Shown here piece by piece: positions 52,541-62,181 of a stretch of 64,000 nt of DNA. The DNA is from Mycobacterium sp. Z3061 (GTDB taxonomy: Bacteria > Actinomycetota > Actinomycetes > Mycobacteriales > Mycobacteriaceae): assembly GCF_031583025.1 (NCBI RefSeq), contig NZ_CP134062.1, positions 806,001-870,000 on the forward strand. Reading direction: 5' to 3'. Numbering within the stretch: position 1 is the stretch's first letter; each line of letters opens with the position of its first letter. A program made the translations under genes and the position numbers. The notes under the pieces are model-generated. The model was not told the origin of the DNA. It did not search any database and was given only the letters and a program-made list of their open reading frames with translations.

Positions 52541-54343
52541 TCAGCCCCCGGGCGCGGGCGCAGGGGCCGGCGCCGCGGAGGTGGGCGCCGCAGTAGGCGT
52601 GACCGGTGCCGCCGTCGTGGTCGGCGGTTTCTGCGTAGTCGTCGGCGGTGCCTGGGTGGTGGTCTGCTGAGTGGTGGTCGGTTGGGTCGTCGTCGTCGGC
52701 TGGGTCGTTGTGGTGGTGGGCTGGGTGGTCGTCGTGGTTGTCGTCGTCGACGAGGTGGTTGATGTGGTCGACGATGTGGTCGAGGTGCTGGGCGGGTTGG
52801 TGGTGGTAGAGGGCGTGGTGGTCACCGTGACGGGCGGCGGGGTGACCACCGTCTCGGTCGGGCTGTTGTCCGGTCCGGTCACGACGGTGGTGAAGGGCGG
52901 CGGCTGCGAGGTGGTCACTACCGGCTTGGCATTGGTCGGCCGCAGAGTCAGCGCCAGCACTACCGCGACGATGATGGCCGCGGCGGCGCCGGCGAGGCTG
53001 AGCAGGATGGCCGGACGCCGGTACCACAGTGGGACCTCCGGTTCGCCCGCGTAACGGTCCTGTCGGGTCTCGGGGACTGCCGGGGCGGGAGGAGGCTCGA
53101 CCGGACCGGTGTAATCGGCAGGTCCCGTGTACGGGACCGGTTCCATGCCCGTACCGCTGTCTTCGGACCACGCCAGCGCGCGGTCGGTCTCCTGACGGGC
53201 ACCGTCGGGAAAGGCCTCGGTGTCGACCGGCGCAGTCGGGGACGCCAACGTCTCAGGACCGGCCGCGCCGATCATGCTTGTCGGCAGGCCGACTGCGGGG
53301 CCGATTCCGGTGGCCGCGCCCGCCGACGCCACTTGGGCGTCGCCCAGAGTGGCGGCGCCGACCGCTGCGGCGAACAGGGGTTGCGCGGTCGTGAAGACCG
53401 GCACCTGCAGGCGTTGCGACATCCTGGTGGAGATCAGTGGGATAGCGGCGCCGCCACCGACGATCGCCACCCCCGCAAGTTGCCCAATTCCATTGCGCTG
53501 CAGCACTTCTGGAATAGAACCAAGGAACCTGTCCAACGGCGGTGCGATGAGCTCTTCGAATTCGCTGCGGGTCAGCCGCTGATCATTGGCCCCGGTAGCG
53601 ACGGTCGCCACCGTATTCGCGGACAGTTGCTCCTTGGCGGTGCGGCAGGCGCTCAGCATCCGGGTCACCGAACCCATCGAAGTGGCGGTGTTGGATACGT
53701 CGCTGCTGTCGACACCGGGGGAGGCGGCCAACAGGTGGTTGAGGATCAACTGGTCGAGGTCGTCACCGGAGAACTCGCTGTAGCGGACCGTGCTGCCGAT
53801 CTGCTGGAAGCCGGACCCGGCGTTGGCCAGCGTGACACTGGTGCCGCCGGCACCGAAGTCGCACAGCGCGACGACACCCTGCCTGGGGAACCCGGGTCGG
53901 GCATTGACCGCGGCCAGCGCCGCGGTGGCATCGGAGATCAACGTCGGCGTGCCGCCGTGAGCCGTCAGGTCGGGCTGCGCAAACAGTTCCTGGCGCAACG
54001 CGGCGACCTGGTTTTCTGACCAGTACGCGGGCACGGCGACCGTGATCGGCCGGCCGTAGCCCACGGTGCGCGCCATCGCTTCCAGAGCTTCGATGGTCAG
54101 CGCCTGTCCCAGGTACTTGGTCCCGTCGGCCGCCACCAGCGGCGCCGGATCACCGACCCGTTCCACGAACCCGCGCAGCACCAGGCCGGGCTCGGTCAGA
54201 TTCGGGTTCTCCTCGGGCAGCCCCACCTCGGATGGACGATTCTCGAACAACGTCACGACGGGTGTGCGAGAGACCGGGACGCTGCCGGAGCGGGCAGCCA
54301 CCAGGTTGGCCACGCCGATCGACAACCCGAGCGGCTCGCTCAT
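52541..54343 (-). CDS. Membrane-anchored Hsp70-like ATPase-domain protein with Thr/Pro tail
   Basis: ATG 54341-54343 follows GAAGGGTGTG; the 17 upstream residues are rejected. Residues 1-355 form an actin/Hsp70-like ATPase domain: degenerate phosphate-1 LGLSIGVANLVA, TVAVPAYWSENQVAALR, phosphate-2 ALCDFGAGGTSVTL, and adenosine motif VAIVGGGAAIPLIS. A linker with WYRRP leads to a membrane helix (AILLSLAGAAAAIIVAVVLA), then a roughly 100-residue tail of TTTT/PTTT runs ending APAPAPGG. There is no substrate-binding domain, so it is not a chaperone of DnaK type. It probably senses or organises something at the membrane. It is convergent with iniC. Confidence 0.8.
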   Translation of the reverse strand: MSEPLGLSIGVANLVAARSGSVPVSRTPVVTLFENRPSEVGLPEENPNLTEPGLVLRGFVERVGDPAPLVAADGTKYLGQALTIEALEAMARTVGYGRPITVAVPAYWSENQVAALRQELFAQPDLTAHGGTPTLISDATAALAAVNARPGFPRQGVVALCDFGAGGTSVTLANAGSGFQQIGSTVRYSEFSGDDLDQLILNHLLAASPGVDSSDVSNTATSMGSVTRMLSACRTAKEQLSANTVATVATGANDQRLTRSEFEELIAPPLDRFLGSIPEVLQRNGIGQLAGVAIVGGGAAIPLISTRMSQRLQVPVFTTAQPLFAAAVGAATLGDAQVASAGAATGIGPAVGLPTSMIGAAGPETLASPTAPVDTEAFPDGARQETDRALAWSEDSGTGMEPVPYTGPADYTGPVEPPPAPAVPETRQDRYAGEPEVPLWYRRPAILLSLAGAAAAIIVAVVLALTLRPTNAKPVVTTSQPPPFTTVVTGPDNSPTETVVTPPPVTVTTTPSTTTNPPSTSTTSSTTSTTSSTTTTTTTTQPTTTTTQPTTTTQPTTTQQTTTQAPPTTTQKPPTTTAAPVTPTAAPTSAAPAPAPAPGG

Positions 54344-54424
54344 ATCCACACCCTTCGTCGTCCCTTGTTCGCTGCGGTCGGGGCCGTTCCCCACCCTAGC
54401 CGTCGCTGGTAGGGCAGGACCGGC

Positions 54425-54982
54425 TCACACTCCTGGCGGCAGATTGATGACGGTGGGTATGGCCGGCAACGTTATCTGCGACGGCAGCCTGGGAATCGCT
54501 CCGGGTGCCGGGGAATTGGCGGGCGTGGTGGTCGGCGATGCGCTCGTGGTGGTCGTCGTCGTCGTGGTGGGTGCGCTCGTGGTGGTTTCGGTGGTCGTCG
54601 TCGGGGTGGTGGTGGTCGTCGTCGTTGTGGTGGTGGTTGTCGTCGTGGTCGTTGTCGTGGTGCTCGGCGCTGTGGTGCCGGTGGTGGTCGTCGTCGCCGG
54701 CGCCACCGTGGTCACGGTGGTGGTGACCGTGGCCGGGCTCGGCCGGCCACGCGCGAGCAGAACGATGCCATAGATGATCAGCGCGATCAGTACCGCTATC
54801 AGCACGCCCCAGCCGACCAGTGCGAGTGGTTTGCGCCAGCCGGGCGTGCGCTCGGGCTCCGGTTCGGGCGGGTAGCCACCGCCGGCCGGCTGCCCGTACC
54901 CGCCCCCGGTGGGCCCGTAGCCGTAGTTGCCGTAGGCGGTCGGGTCGTTGGCGCCGTATTCGGGCGGGTCGTACCTCGTCAC
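54425..54982 (-). CDS. Small membrane protein with poly-Thr outer tail
   Basis: The 185-aa product has a Gly/Tyr/Pro-rich cytosolic start (MTRYDPPEYGANDPTAYGNY), a WRKP motif followed by a single membrane helix (ALVGWGVLIAVLIALIIYGI), a Val/Thr stretch with long Thr runs and an end motif RLPSQITLPAIPTVINLPPG. It shares this plan, including the LP-ITLP-end, with the next gene (55069-55764), and the tail type with the Hsp70-like gene downstream. Likely surface-exposed; function unknown. Confidence 0.8.
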   Translation of the reverse strand: MTRYDPPEYGANDPTAYGNYGYGPTGGGYGQPAGGGYPPEPEPERTPGWRKPLALVGWGVLIAVLIALIIYGIVLLARGRPSPATVTTTVTTVAPATTTTTGTTAPSTTTTTTTTTTTTTTTTTTTPTTTTETTTSAPTTTTTTTTSASPTTTPANSPAPGAIPRLPSQITLPAIPTVINLPPGV

Positions 54983-55068
54983 GGGCGCCGACAGTATTCG
55001 TCACCCCCGGTCACTCGGCTCAGCGCGCGCCGCCCGTGACCGATCAGCAACCAAACCTTGACCAAGTC

Positions 55069-55764
55069 CTAACGGGGCAGGTTGGGCAGGGTGATGGTGG
55101 GACCACCCGGAACCGTGATGGTCGACGGCAGCTGAGGCAGGTGCGGACGATGGGTGGGTTGCTGCGTCGGCTGGGTACCCGGCGGTTGGTTTCGGGGCGG
55201 GTTGGCCGGCGGGGCCGCAGTGGGGGTCGTCGGCGGTTCGGTGGTCGTGGTGGTGGGCTCGGTCGTGGTGGTGGTCGTGGTCGTCGCGGTGGTGGTCGAG
55301 GTGGTCGAGGTCGACGTCGTGCCGGGCGCCGGGCCGTTGCTCTTGTCGCCGCCGAGCAGTTGGGTCACGCCGTAGGCGATCAGGGCGAGCAGGATCAGCA
55401 CCAGGATGGCCCAGCCGATCAGCGTTACCGGCCTGCGGTACCACGGCCGACCCTCCTGGTCGGGATCCTCGGCTCCGAGCTGGTCGTACTGCTCCGGTGC
55501 GGCACCTTCTACCGTCGGCTGGTACTGCAGCGGCTGGCCGGGGTGACCGTGTTCCACGGTGGGCTGGTTCTGCAGCGGCGTGCCACCGGGCGGGGGCGGG
55601 CCTTCGACGGTCGGCTGGTGCTGGGGACCCGGCGGCGGCCCCTGGGGAGGTCGGCCGTACGGCGGAGGCCCACCGGGAGGCGGACCCTGCGGCGGTTGTC
55701 CGCCGTAGCCGCCGTACTGGGTGGGCTGATTGTTGAAGTCGTCTGGTGGGCCGTAACGTGCCAC
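55069..55764 (-). CDS. Paralogous membrane protein with Thr/Pro outer tail
   Basis: GTG 55762-55764 (VARYGPPDDFNNQPTQYGGY) is preferred; about 72 upstream in-frame residues look non-coding. The 231-aa product has a Pro/Gly/Gln-rich cytosolic part with repeated 'NQPTVEGPPP'-like units, WYRRP followed by one membrane helix (TLIGWAILVLILLALIAYGV), a Thr-rich stretch, and the end motif QLPSTITVPGGPTITLPNLP. Clearly paralogous to 54425-54982. The three same-strand genes probably form one transcript and one functional set. Confidence 0.75.
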   Translation of the reverse strand: MARYGPPDDFNNQPTQYGGYGGQPPQGPPPGGPPPYGRPPQGPPPGPQHQPTVEGPPPPGGTPLQNQPTVEHGHPGQPLQYQPTVEGAAPEQYDQLGAEDPDQEGRPWYRRPVTLIGWAILVLILLALIAYGVTQLLGGDKSNGPAPGTTSTSTTSTTTATTTTTTTTEPTTTTTEPPTTPTAAPPANPPRNQPPGTQPTQQPTHRPHLPQLPSTITVPGGPTITLPNLPR

Positions 55765-55909
55765 GGTTTCGATGTTATAGGTCGGGGCGAACAACGAGGG
55801 GCGGCGGGCGACGAACCCGGCGATGAATTTCACCAACCGCCGGTGTCTGTACGTGCAACCCACTTCCCGCAAATCCCGCGGGAAAATCCAGAAAAGGAAG
55901 TAACCCGTC

Positions 55910-56668
55910 ATGGAGTCGAGCGACTCACGCCCGCCGGTTCTGTTCATACACGGCGCATTCGGCCGTCCGGCACTGCTCAAGCCGTGGATCGACTTCTTCG
56001 GTCAGGCCGGATTCGATTGCGTCGCACCAGCTTTGCCGGGGCGCGATCCATCGGATGATGCGGTGCTGCGCCGCACCGGCATCGGCCAGCTGTTCGACAC
56101 GGTCCTGCAGGCCTACGACGGCCTCGCCACGCGGCCGGTCATCATCGGCCACAGCATGGGCGGGTTACTTGCCCAGAAGCTCGCGGCAGCGCGGGATCCG
56201 CGCGCCGTTGTGCTGTTGGCCTCGGTTCCGCCGGGCATCCTCTGGCCGCAACTGAAACCGCTTCCGCACCTGGCGCCGCTGATGCCCAGCATCCTGGCGG
56301 GCAGACCGATTCTGCCGTCGCCCCGGACGATGCGCGAAGTTCCGCTGTGCACGCTGCCTTCCACCGAGCAGGACAAGTTGATACCGCTGCTGGTTCGCGA
56401 TTCTGGGAAGGTCTACCGCCAGATGCTGGTCGGTGCCCCCGTCACGCGGGTCAACGCCGCAGATGTGACGTGTCCGGTGCTGTGCGTCAGCGCGGGCGAG
56501 GACCGAAATGTCGCGGCGCGAGCTTCACGTCAGATCGCCAAGCGGTACGGCGCTCAGCACCAGGTACACCCCGGCCTACCGCACTGGATCATCGCGGAAT
56601 CGGCGCTGAACGAGGTGGCCCCACCCGTGCTCGAGTGGCTGTCGCAGACCCTCGACTCGGGCGGGTGA
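55910..56668 (+). CDS. Alpha/beta hydrolase (esterase/lipase-like)
   Basis: The 252-aa protein starts at ATG 55910 after AGGAAG. It has VLFIHGAFGRPAL (oxyanion region), IIGHSMGGLLAQKL (serine elbow, about residue 82), the aspartate in SAGEDRNVAARAS and the histidine in HPGLPHWIIAE. Soluble, no signal peptide. Substrate unknown. It corresponds in place to the region around Rv0345 of M. tuberculosis, but I do not claim orthology. Convergent with lpqJ (gap 9 bp). Confidence 0.85.
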   Translation: MESSDSRPPVLFIHGAFGRPALLKPWIDFFGQAGFDCVAPALPGRDPSDDAVLRRTGIGQLFDTVLQAYDGLATRPVIIGHSMGGLLAQKLAAARDPRAVVLLASVPPGILWPQLKPLPHLAPLMPSILAGRPILPSPRTMREVPLCTLPSTEQDKLIPLLVRDSGKVYRQMLVGAPVTRVNAADVTCPVLCVSAGEDRNVAARASRQIAKRYGAQHQVHPGLPHWIIAESALNEVAPPVLEWLSQTLDSGG

Positions 56669-56677
56669 CCTCCAGCT

Positions 56678-57244
56678 TCAGAACGTGTCGACCTTGTCGA
56701 TGCTGACGAACATGCCGTGGCCGGTGCCGTTGTTGGCGAAGCGGGTGCCCTCTTTGGTGGCCACGATGGTCCAGCCCTGCGCGTCGTAGGTCTTGTAGTC
56801 GATGGTGACGGTCGGGATGGCGCCGAGGTTGCCGAGCACCCACTGCACGTCTCCGGTCGACGTGATGTGGATTCCGTTGGCGTGCTCGCCGTCCTTGAGC
56901 GGTGAGTTGGTGAACGGCGCTTCGCAGCCCACGCTTTCCTGGTTGATCTGACAGCGCGTCATGCCCGACTTGGTTTCGATGAACACGTAGCCGTTCTGGT
57001 CAGGCTTGAGCGCAATGGTGCCGGGCGCCGGGTTGGTGGATGGCGGCTGCGTGGGGGGAAGCGCGATGGGCGTCGTCGGCGCCGCCGGCGCAGAGGCGCT
57101 GGGTCGGGGCGTCGGGAATGTCGGTTCGGCCGGACCCCGGCCGCCGGGGCTGGCCACCGGCCTGCCGTCGATGGTCGTACTGCATCCGGCAATGAGCACG
57201 GCGACGGCGAGTGGAACCCACCCAGCCTTGTGCAATAACCGCAA
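56678..57244 (-). CDS. lpqJ: Lipoprotein LpqJ
   Basis: The 188-aa protein has a signal sequence VPLAVAVLIAGCSTT with a lipobox (LIAGC), then 'TIDGRPVASPGGRGPAEP', a Pro/Ala-rich linker and a C-terminal domain with two cysteines (TRCQINQESVGCEAPF) forming a probable disulfide, ending TRFANNGTGHGMFVSIDKVD. The position next to the ini locus and ansP matches Rv0344c. The likely start is TTG 57242-57244 after GGGAG. Function is unknown; membrane-anchored on the outer face. Confidence 0.88.
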   Translation of the reverse strand: MRLLHKAGWVPLAVAVLIAGCSTTIDGRPVASPGGRGPAEPTFPTPRPSASAPAAPTTPIALPPTQPPSTNPAPGTIALKPDQNGYVFIETKSGMTRCQINQESVGCEAPFTNSPLKDGEHANGIHITSTGDVQWVLGNLGAIPTVTIDYKTYDAQGWTIVATKEGTRFANNGTGHGMFVSIDKVDTF

Positions 57245-57347
57245 CGTACTACTCCCGGGAATATCCGATATCAGCAGTCAGATTACGCACGGGAATACCC
57301 GAGTCAGCGCAGTGACGCGCTCTTGGAACGACGCCGATGGCAAAGCG

Positions 57348-58760
57348 TTACGCGTCAGCTTCCGCCGCGGCGTCACGCACCCGCCCGCGCACCACGAACC
57401 AGCCGCCGATGAGCGCCGGGATACCGAACGCCATCGCGGCCAGCATCCAGCGGCCGTACACCTTGTCGAACATCATCAACACCAGCACACCGGCCAGGAA
57501 GATCAGCGTGATCCATCCGGTGTACGGCGACAGCGGCATGCGGAATTTCGGGCGCTCCGCCTCCCCGGCTCTGGCCAGGTGATGGAACCGCAACTGGCAC
57601 GCGACGATCGTCGCCCAGGCCACGATGACGCCGGTCGCCGCGATGTGCAGAACGATCTCGAAGGCGTGTTTGGGCGTCACGGCATTGAGCCCGATGCCGA
57701 ACAGGCCGATTCCCGCGGTGAGCAGGATGCCGCCGAAGGGCACGCCGTTCTTCGACATCGGCGCGGTGAACTTCGGGCCGCTGCCGTTGATCGCCATCGA
57801 CCTCAGGATCCGGCCGGTGGAATACAAACCCGCGTTCAGGCTCGACAGCGCCGCGGTGAGCACCACCAGGTTCATCACGTCGTCGCCCCAGGAGATGCCG
57901 AGCTTGTTGAAGAAGGTCACGAACGGGCTCTCGCCGTCCTTGTAGTCCGTGTAGGGCAGTAGCAGCGCGAGCAGGACCGTAGAACCGATGTAGAAGACCG
58001 CGATCCGGAAGACCACGGAGTTGATGGCACGGGGCATGACCTTTTCGGGCTCGGCGGTTTCCCCGGCCGCGATGCCGACGAGTTCGATTGCGGCGTATGC
58101 GAACACCACCCCTGAGGTGACGAGCAACAGGGATAGCGGGCCGGTCGGCAACAGGCCACCGTGGGTGCTCCACAGCGAAATCCCGGTGTCATGCCCTTCA
58201 ATCTTGAAGCGTCCCGCCAGGAAGACGGTGCCCACGATCAGGAACGTGACCAGCGCCAGCACCTTGACCAGGGCGGCCCAGAACTCCAGCTCGCCGAACA
58301 ACTTGACCGAGATCAGGTTCATCGACACCACGACGATCAGCGCGACGAGGGCCAGCGTCCACTGGGGGACGACCTGGAACACCTTCCAGTAGCGGCAGTA
58401 CTGCGCGATGGCGGTGGTGTCCACGATTCCGGTCATGGCCCAGTTCAGGAAGTACATCCAGCCGGCGGCGAAAGCCACCTTCTCGCCGAAGAATTCGCGC
58501 GCGTAGGACACGAACGAGCCCGACGACGGGCGGTAGAGCACCAGCTCGCCGAGGGCCCGCAGGATCAGGAAGACGAAGACGCCGCAGATGCCGAAGACGA
58601 TGAACAACCCCGGCCCGGCCGAGGCGAGCCGGCCGCCGGCACCGAGGAACAGCCCGGTTCCGATGGCCCCGCCGAGGGCGATCATCTGTATCTGCCGGTT
58701 CTTGAGCGCCTTGTGGTAACCCGCGTCTTCGCGGTCCAACGCGCGCGCGGGCGCTGCCAT
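57348..58760 (-). CDS. ansP2: Amino-acid permease, L-asparagine permease type
   Basis: The 470-aa protein belongs to the AAT branch of the APC superfamily: [20 protein letters not shown] start, about 12 helices, '[20 protein letters not shown]', and the [20 protein letters not shown] loop. Gene order (lpqJ, then this gene) matches Rv0344c-Rv0346c, whose last member is annotated AnsP2. M. tuberculosis permeases of this type import asparagine or aspartate as nitrogen sources; substrate here is inferred from the match. Confidence 0.87.
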   Translation of the reverse strand: MAAPARALDREDAGYHKALKNRQIQMIALGGAIGTGLFLGAGGRLASAGPGLFIVFGICGVFVFLILRALGELVLYRPSSGSFVSYAREFFGEKVAFAAGWMYFLNWAMTGIVDTTAIAQYCRYWKVFQVVPQWTLALVALIVVVSMNLISVKLFGELEFWAALVKVLALVTFLIVGTVFLAGRFKIEGHDTGISLWSTHGGLLPTGPLSLLLVTSGVVFAYAAIELVGIAAGETAEPEKVMPRAINSVVFRIAVFYIGSTVLLALLLPYTDYKDGESPFVTFFNKLGISWGDDVMNLVVLTAALSSLNAGLYSTGRILRSMAINGSGPKFTAPMSKNGVPFGGILLTAGIGLFGIGLNAVTPKHAFEIVLHIAATGVIVAWATIVACQLRFHHLARAGEAERPKFRMPLSPYTGWITLIFLAGVLVLMMFDKVYGRWMLAAMAFGIPALIGGWFVVRGRVRDAAAEADA

Positions 58761-58796
58761 CGCGTCAGGCTATCCCACGGTTGCCCGGTCGGCAGT

Positions 58797-59744
58797 TCAC
58801 AGCCCCAGCAGTCGCTCCGCATTGCGGTGGCTGATCGCGGCGCGCTCGTACCTGGTCAGCGGCAGCGCGTCGAGGAACTGCCGGGCCGCCGACATGGATC
58901 CGAAGGGATGGTCGGTGGAGAAGGCCACCCGATCCACGCCGACGTTGGCCACCAGGTTGGCGTAGGTGGCTTCATTGTTGAAGTTGGCGAAGGTGTACGT
59001 CAGGTTCTCGCGCAGGTAGGCACTGACCGGACGGCGCAGACCGGTCAGTTCCGGTCGCAGCGTGGCCTCGAAGCGCGGGATCATGAACGGCAGCGCCTCA
59101 CCCATATGCCCGATGATGATCTGCAGATCGGGGTGCCTGTCGAACACGCCGCCGAGGATGAGTCGCAGTACCTGGGTGCCGGTGTTGATGTGCCAGCCCC
59201 AGCCCACCGTCGCCAGCGCGAACGTCACCTCTTCGGAGAACCCGGCGTAGCAGGACTCGATGACTGCGGCGGGCGGGATGGTCGGGTGCAGATAGATCGG
59301 AACCCGCAGCGCGGCGGCTCGTTCCAGGACGGGATCGAAATGCGGGTCGTCGAGGTAGACGCCCCGGCAGTGGCCGTTGACCACCGCGCCGACAAAGCCA
59401 TCCGCGATCGCGCGGGCGAGTTCGTCGGCCGCCGCGCCGGGCTCGCTGATCGGCAGCGCGGCGAATCCCGCCAGCCGCCCGGGATACCGCTGCACGGCGG
59501 CGGCGAGTTCGTCGTTGCACCTGCGGGCCAGGCGCACCGCCGCGGGTCCGTCGAGTTGCTCCACGCCCGGTGCGACCAGTGACAGCACAGCCACGTCGAC
59601 GCCGGCCTCGTCCATCTCCTTGATACGGGTGTCTCCGAGATCGACCAGCGCCTCGCTGATGTCCGGCCGGGATTTCAGCCAGCCACCCGGACCGTTGAGG
59701 AAATGCGTTGTGGCGTAGTGCTCTTCGAGTGCGACGGTGCGCAT
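58797..59744 (-). CDS. Amidohydrolase 2 family (ACMSD/resorcylate-decarboxylase-like)
   Basis: ATG 59742-59744 (MRTVALEEHYATTHFLNGPG) follows TGGAGG and overlaps the stop of the aldehyde dehydrogenase gene. The 315-aa TIM-barrel protein has the EEH metal motif near the start instead of HxH, as in gamma-resorcylate and related non-oxidative decarboxylases, then YLHPTIPP, 'LQIIIGHMGEALPFM' and FSTDHPFGSM with the catalytic Asp. It may decarboxylate an aromatic acid or hydrolyse a ring. Together with the ALDH and the divergent LysR gene it forms a small catabolic cluster. Confidence 0.82.
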   Translation of the reverse strand: MRTVALEEHYATTHFLNGPGGWLKSRPDISEALVDLGDTRIKEMDEAGVDVAVLSLVAPGVEQLDGPAAVRLARRCNDELAAAVQRYPGRLAGFAALPISEPGAAADELARAIADGFVGAVVNGHCRGVYLDDPHFDPVLERAAALRVPIYLHPTIPPAAVIESCYAGFSEEVTFALATVGWGWHINTGTQVLRLILGGVFDRHPDLQIIIGHMGEALPFMIPRFEATLRPELTGLRRPVSAYLRENLTYTFANFNNEATYANLVANVGVDRVAFSTDHPFGSMSAARQFLDALPLTRYERAAISHRNAERLLGL

Positions 59745-61207
59745 CAAGCCTCCAGGGCCCGGGCGGCCGCGGCCCACCCGGGAGGTGCGTCGGCGGCCAG
59801 TCGAATGGTTTTGGTGTACCCGTATTCCGCCAGCGTCTCCTGTGCGTGCTCGCGCCCGAAACCGCTGTGCCCGATGCCGCCGAAACCGGTGCCGACGGCC
59901 ACCCGCACATAGTTGTTGACGAAGACGGCACCGGCCCGGATCCGCCGGCTCACCCGGAGCGCACGGTCGGAGTCCTGAGTGAAAACCCCTGCCACCAAGC
60001 CGAATTGGGTGTCGTTGGCAATCCGGACCGCGTCGGCCTCGTCGGCGAACGGGATGAGTACGACGACGGGGCCGAAGATCTCCTCAGTGGCCACCCTCAT
60101 CTCAGGGGTGACGTCGGTGAGCACGGTCGGTGGCACATAGAAGCCGTCGGCCAGGCGGGGATCGTCGGGCAGGGGCGCCTGGGCGGCGACGCGGGCGCCC
60201 TCGGCGACGCCGATGTCCAGATAGTCCAGCACGCGCCGCTGCTGCGCCCGGGTGACCAGCGGCCCCACCTCGGTGTCCGGGTCGGCGCCGTCACCCACCT
60301 TCAGGCGCTGTACGGCTGCGCACAGCCGTGTCGAGAACTGGTCGAAGATGCTGTGGTGCAACAAGATTCGTGACGAAGCCGTGCACGCCTCGCCCTGGTT
60401 GAAGAATCCGCCGTCGATCGCGGCCAGCAGGGCCCGGTCGATGTCGGCGTCCTCGAACACCAGCAGCGGGTTCTTGCCGCCGAGCTCCATCAGCGTCGGT
60501 GTCAGGTTGTCGGCCGTGGTGCGCAGCACGGACACCGCCGTCGCCGGCGAGCCGGTGAAGGAAACCTTGCCCACCAACGGATGCGCGGCCAGCGCGGCTC
60601 CGACCTGCCCGCCGCCAGGTACCGCGTGCACCAGATCGTCTGGGAGCGCCGAATTGATCAGTTCCACCATGCGCAGCACCACCGAGGGCGTCTGCTCCGG
60701 CGGCTTGAGCACTATTGCGTTGCCCACCGCCAGGGCCGGGGCGGTTTTGCCGGCGGTGTGAATGGGCGGCCAGTTGAACGGCACGATGCCCGCGATCACG
60801 CCGTACGGCTCCAGGGTCGTCACGTCGAACACCGGGCCGTAGTCGCGGGCCTGGCTGGGCAGCACCTCGACCACGCTGGCGAAATATTCGAAGATCGTTA
60901 TGGCCGTCTCAACGTCGAACTGCCGCGCCTGGGTGACCGGTTTGCCCATCTCCAGGGATTCCAGCGCGGCGATCTCGTCGGCGTGGACGCGGATGACATC
61001 GGCGACCCTGCGCAGGTAGCGGCCCCTTTCGCGGGCCGGACGCTGCTTCCAGTGCTGCTGGGCGGCGAGGGCGGCCCGGACGGCCTGGTCTACCTGCTTG
61101 GATCCCGCCCCCCGGATCCGGGTGACCGGTTGCCCGGTCGCAGGGTTCTCCACCACGAATTGATGCTCATCGCATTGCGATGACCAGCGGGTTTCGGTGA
61201 CCTCCAT
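59744..61207 (-). CDS. NAD(P)-dependent aldehyde dehydrogenase
   Basis: The 487-aa protein has ALDH motifs: PFNWPPIHTAGKTAPALAVG, VSFTGSPATA (nucleotide loop), LMELGGKNPLLVFEDADID (catalytic Glu), FNQGEACTASSRILLH (catalytic Cys) and EIFGPVVVLIPF. Length is normal. It oxidises an aldehyde to the acid; the substrate probably relates to the amidohydrolase read from the overlapping next gene. Divergent from the LysR gene across an 83-bp region. Confidence 0.92.
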   Translation of the reverse strand: MEVTETRWSSQCDEHQFVVENPATGQPVTRIRGAGSKQVDQAVRAALAAQQHWKQRPARERGRYLRRVADVIRVHADEIAALESLEMGKPVTQARQFDVETAITIFEYFASVVEVLPSQARDYGPVFDVTTLEPYGVIAGIVPFNWPPIHTAGKTAPALAVGNAIVLKPPEQTPSVVLRMVELINSALPDDLVHAVPGGGQVGAALAAHPLVGKVSFTGSPATAVSVLRTTADNLTPTLMELGGKNPLLVFEDADIDRALLAAIDGGFFNQGEACTASSRILLHHSIFDQFSTRLCAAVQRLKVGDGADPDTEVGPLVTRAQQRRVLDYLDIGVAEGARVAAQAPLPDDPRLADGFYVPPTVLTDVTPEMRVATEEIFGPVVVLIPFADEADAVRIANDTQFGLVAGVFTQDSDRALRVSRRIRAGAVFVNNYVRVAVGTGFGGIGHSGFGREHAQETLAEYGYTKTIRLAADAPPGWAAAARALEA

Positions 61208-61290
61208 CGGCCCGAAGGTACGCCGGCCGCCGTGATCACTGCCAGCGAAAGTTCTTGATCGACGCCAGCACAGATGGTGATAATTCCAGC

Positions 61291-62178
61291 ATGGAGCTGC
61301 GTCAGCTGGAGTACTTCCTGGCTGTCGCGGACAATCTGAGCTTCACCCGGGCGGCCAAGCGGCTGCATGTCGTGCAATCCGGCGTATCGGCGACCATCCG
61401 GGCGCTGGAACGCGAACTCGGCGCCGCGCTGTTCATCCGCGGGCCGGCCGGGGTTCGCCTGACGCCGGCGGGGGAACAGCTGCGACCCCACGCCCGCGCC
61501 ACCCTCGACGCCGCCTCGGCCGCCAAGGACGCCGTCCACGCCACCCGGGGTGCGGTGCGGGGAACCATCACCGTCGGCACGTTGACCTCGATCAACGTCA
61601 TCGACCTGCCCAGCGTCCTGGCCGAACTGCACACCCGGCACCCCGAAGTGCGGGTCCAGCTGCGCGCCGCCCGCGCGGGAACGACGGGCCTGGAACGACA
61701 ACTGCGCGACGGCGACCTGGACATCGCCTTCCTTGTCTTTCCCGGTGAGGTGCCGGCCGGACTCAACGCGCAGCAGGTGGCCGCCGTCAAGTTGCACCTG
61801 GTGGTGCCCGCCGAGCACCCGCTGGCCTCCGCTGCCTCGGTGACACTGGCCGAGTTGGCCGGCATGTCCTTCGTCGACGCCCCGCCGGGCTACGGCACGA
61901 GAATCGTCATCGACAGAGCGTTCGCCGCCGCCGGTGTGGAACGGACCGTCACCCTCGAGGTCGCCGATCTGGGGACGGCCGCGGCGTACATCCGAAATGG
62001 TCTGGGGATCGGATTTCTGAGCTGGACCATCCTCGATGACATCGACGACGACGGCCTGGTGACCGTTCCGGTCACCGATCAGGAGCTGTGTTGGCGGCTC
62101 TACGTCGCGACGTCGGCGACGCGCCCGACCAGTGCTGCGGTGCGGGCGCTGCTGTCGCTGATCAAGGAGCGGACGTAG
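61291..62178 (+). CDS. LysR-type transcriptional regulator
   Basis: ATG 61291 gives the standard LysR start MELRQLEYFLAVADNLSFTR with the winged helix-turn-helix at residues 1-65 (AAKRLHVVQSGVSATIRALE), then an effector-binding domain ('IRGTITVGTLTSI'-type region, LPSVLAELHTRHPEV). 295 aa. It is divergent from the ALDH-amidohydrolase genes, the usual arrangement for a regulator of a catabolic operon. The 83-bp intergenic region should hold its binding site; no clear T-N11-A pair was assigned. Confidence 0.92.
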   Translation: MELRQLEYFLAVADNLSFTRAAKRLHVVQSGVSATIRALERELGAALFIRGPAGVRLTPAGEQLRPHARATLDAASAAKDAVHATRGAVRGTITVGTLTSINVIDLPSVLAELHTRHPEVRVQLRAARAGTTGLERQLRDGDLDIAFLVFPGEVPAGLNAQQVAAVKLHLVVPAEHPLASAASVTLAELAGMSFVDAPPGYGTRIVIDRAFAAAGVERTVTLEVADLGTAAAYIRNGLGIGFLSWTILDDIDDDGLVTVPVTDQELCWRLYVATSATRPTSAAVRALLSLIKERT

Positions 62179-62181
62179 CCG

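Noticed and set aside
52541-54343. DnaK chaperone
   Set aside because: The substrate-binding domain and the DLGTT-type phosphate-1 motif are missing, and a membrane helix with a Thr tail follows the ATPase domain.
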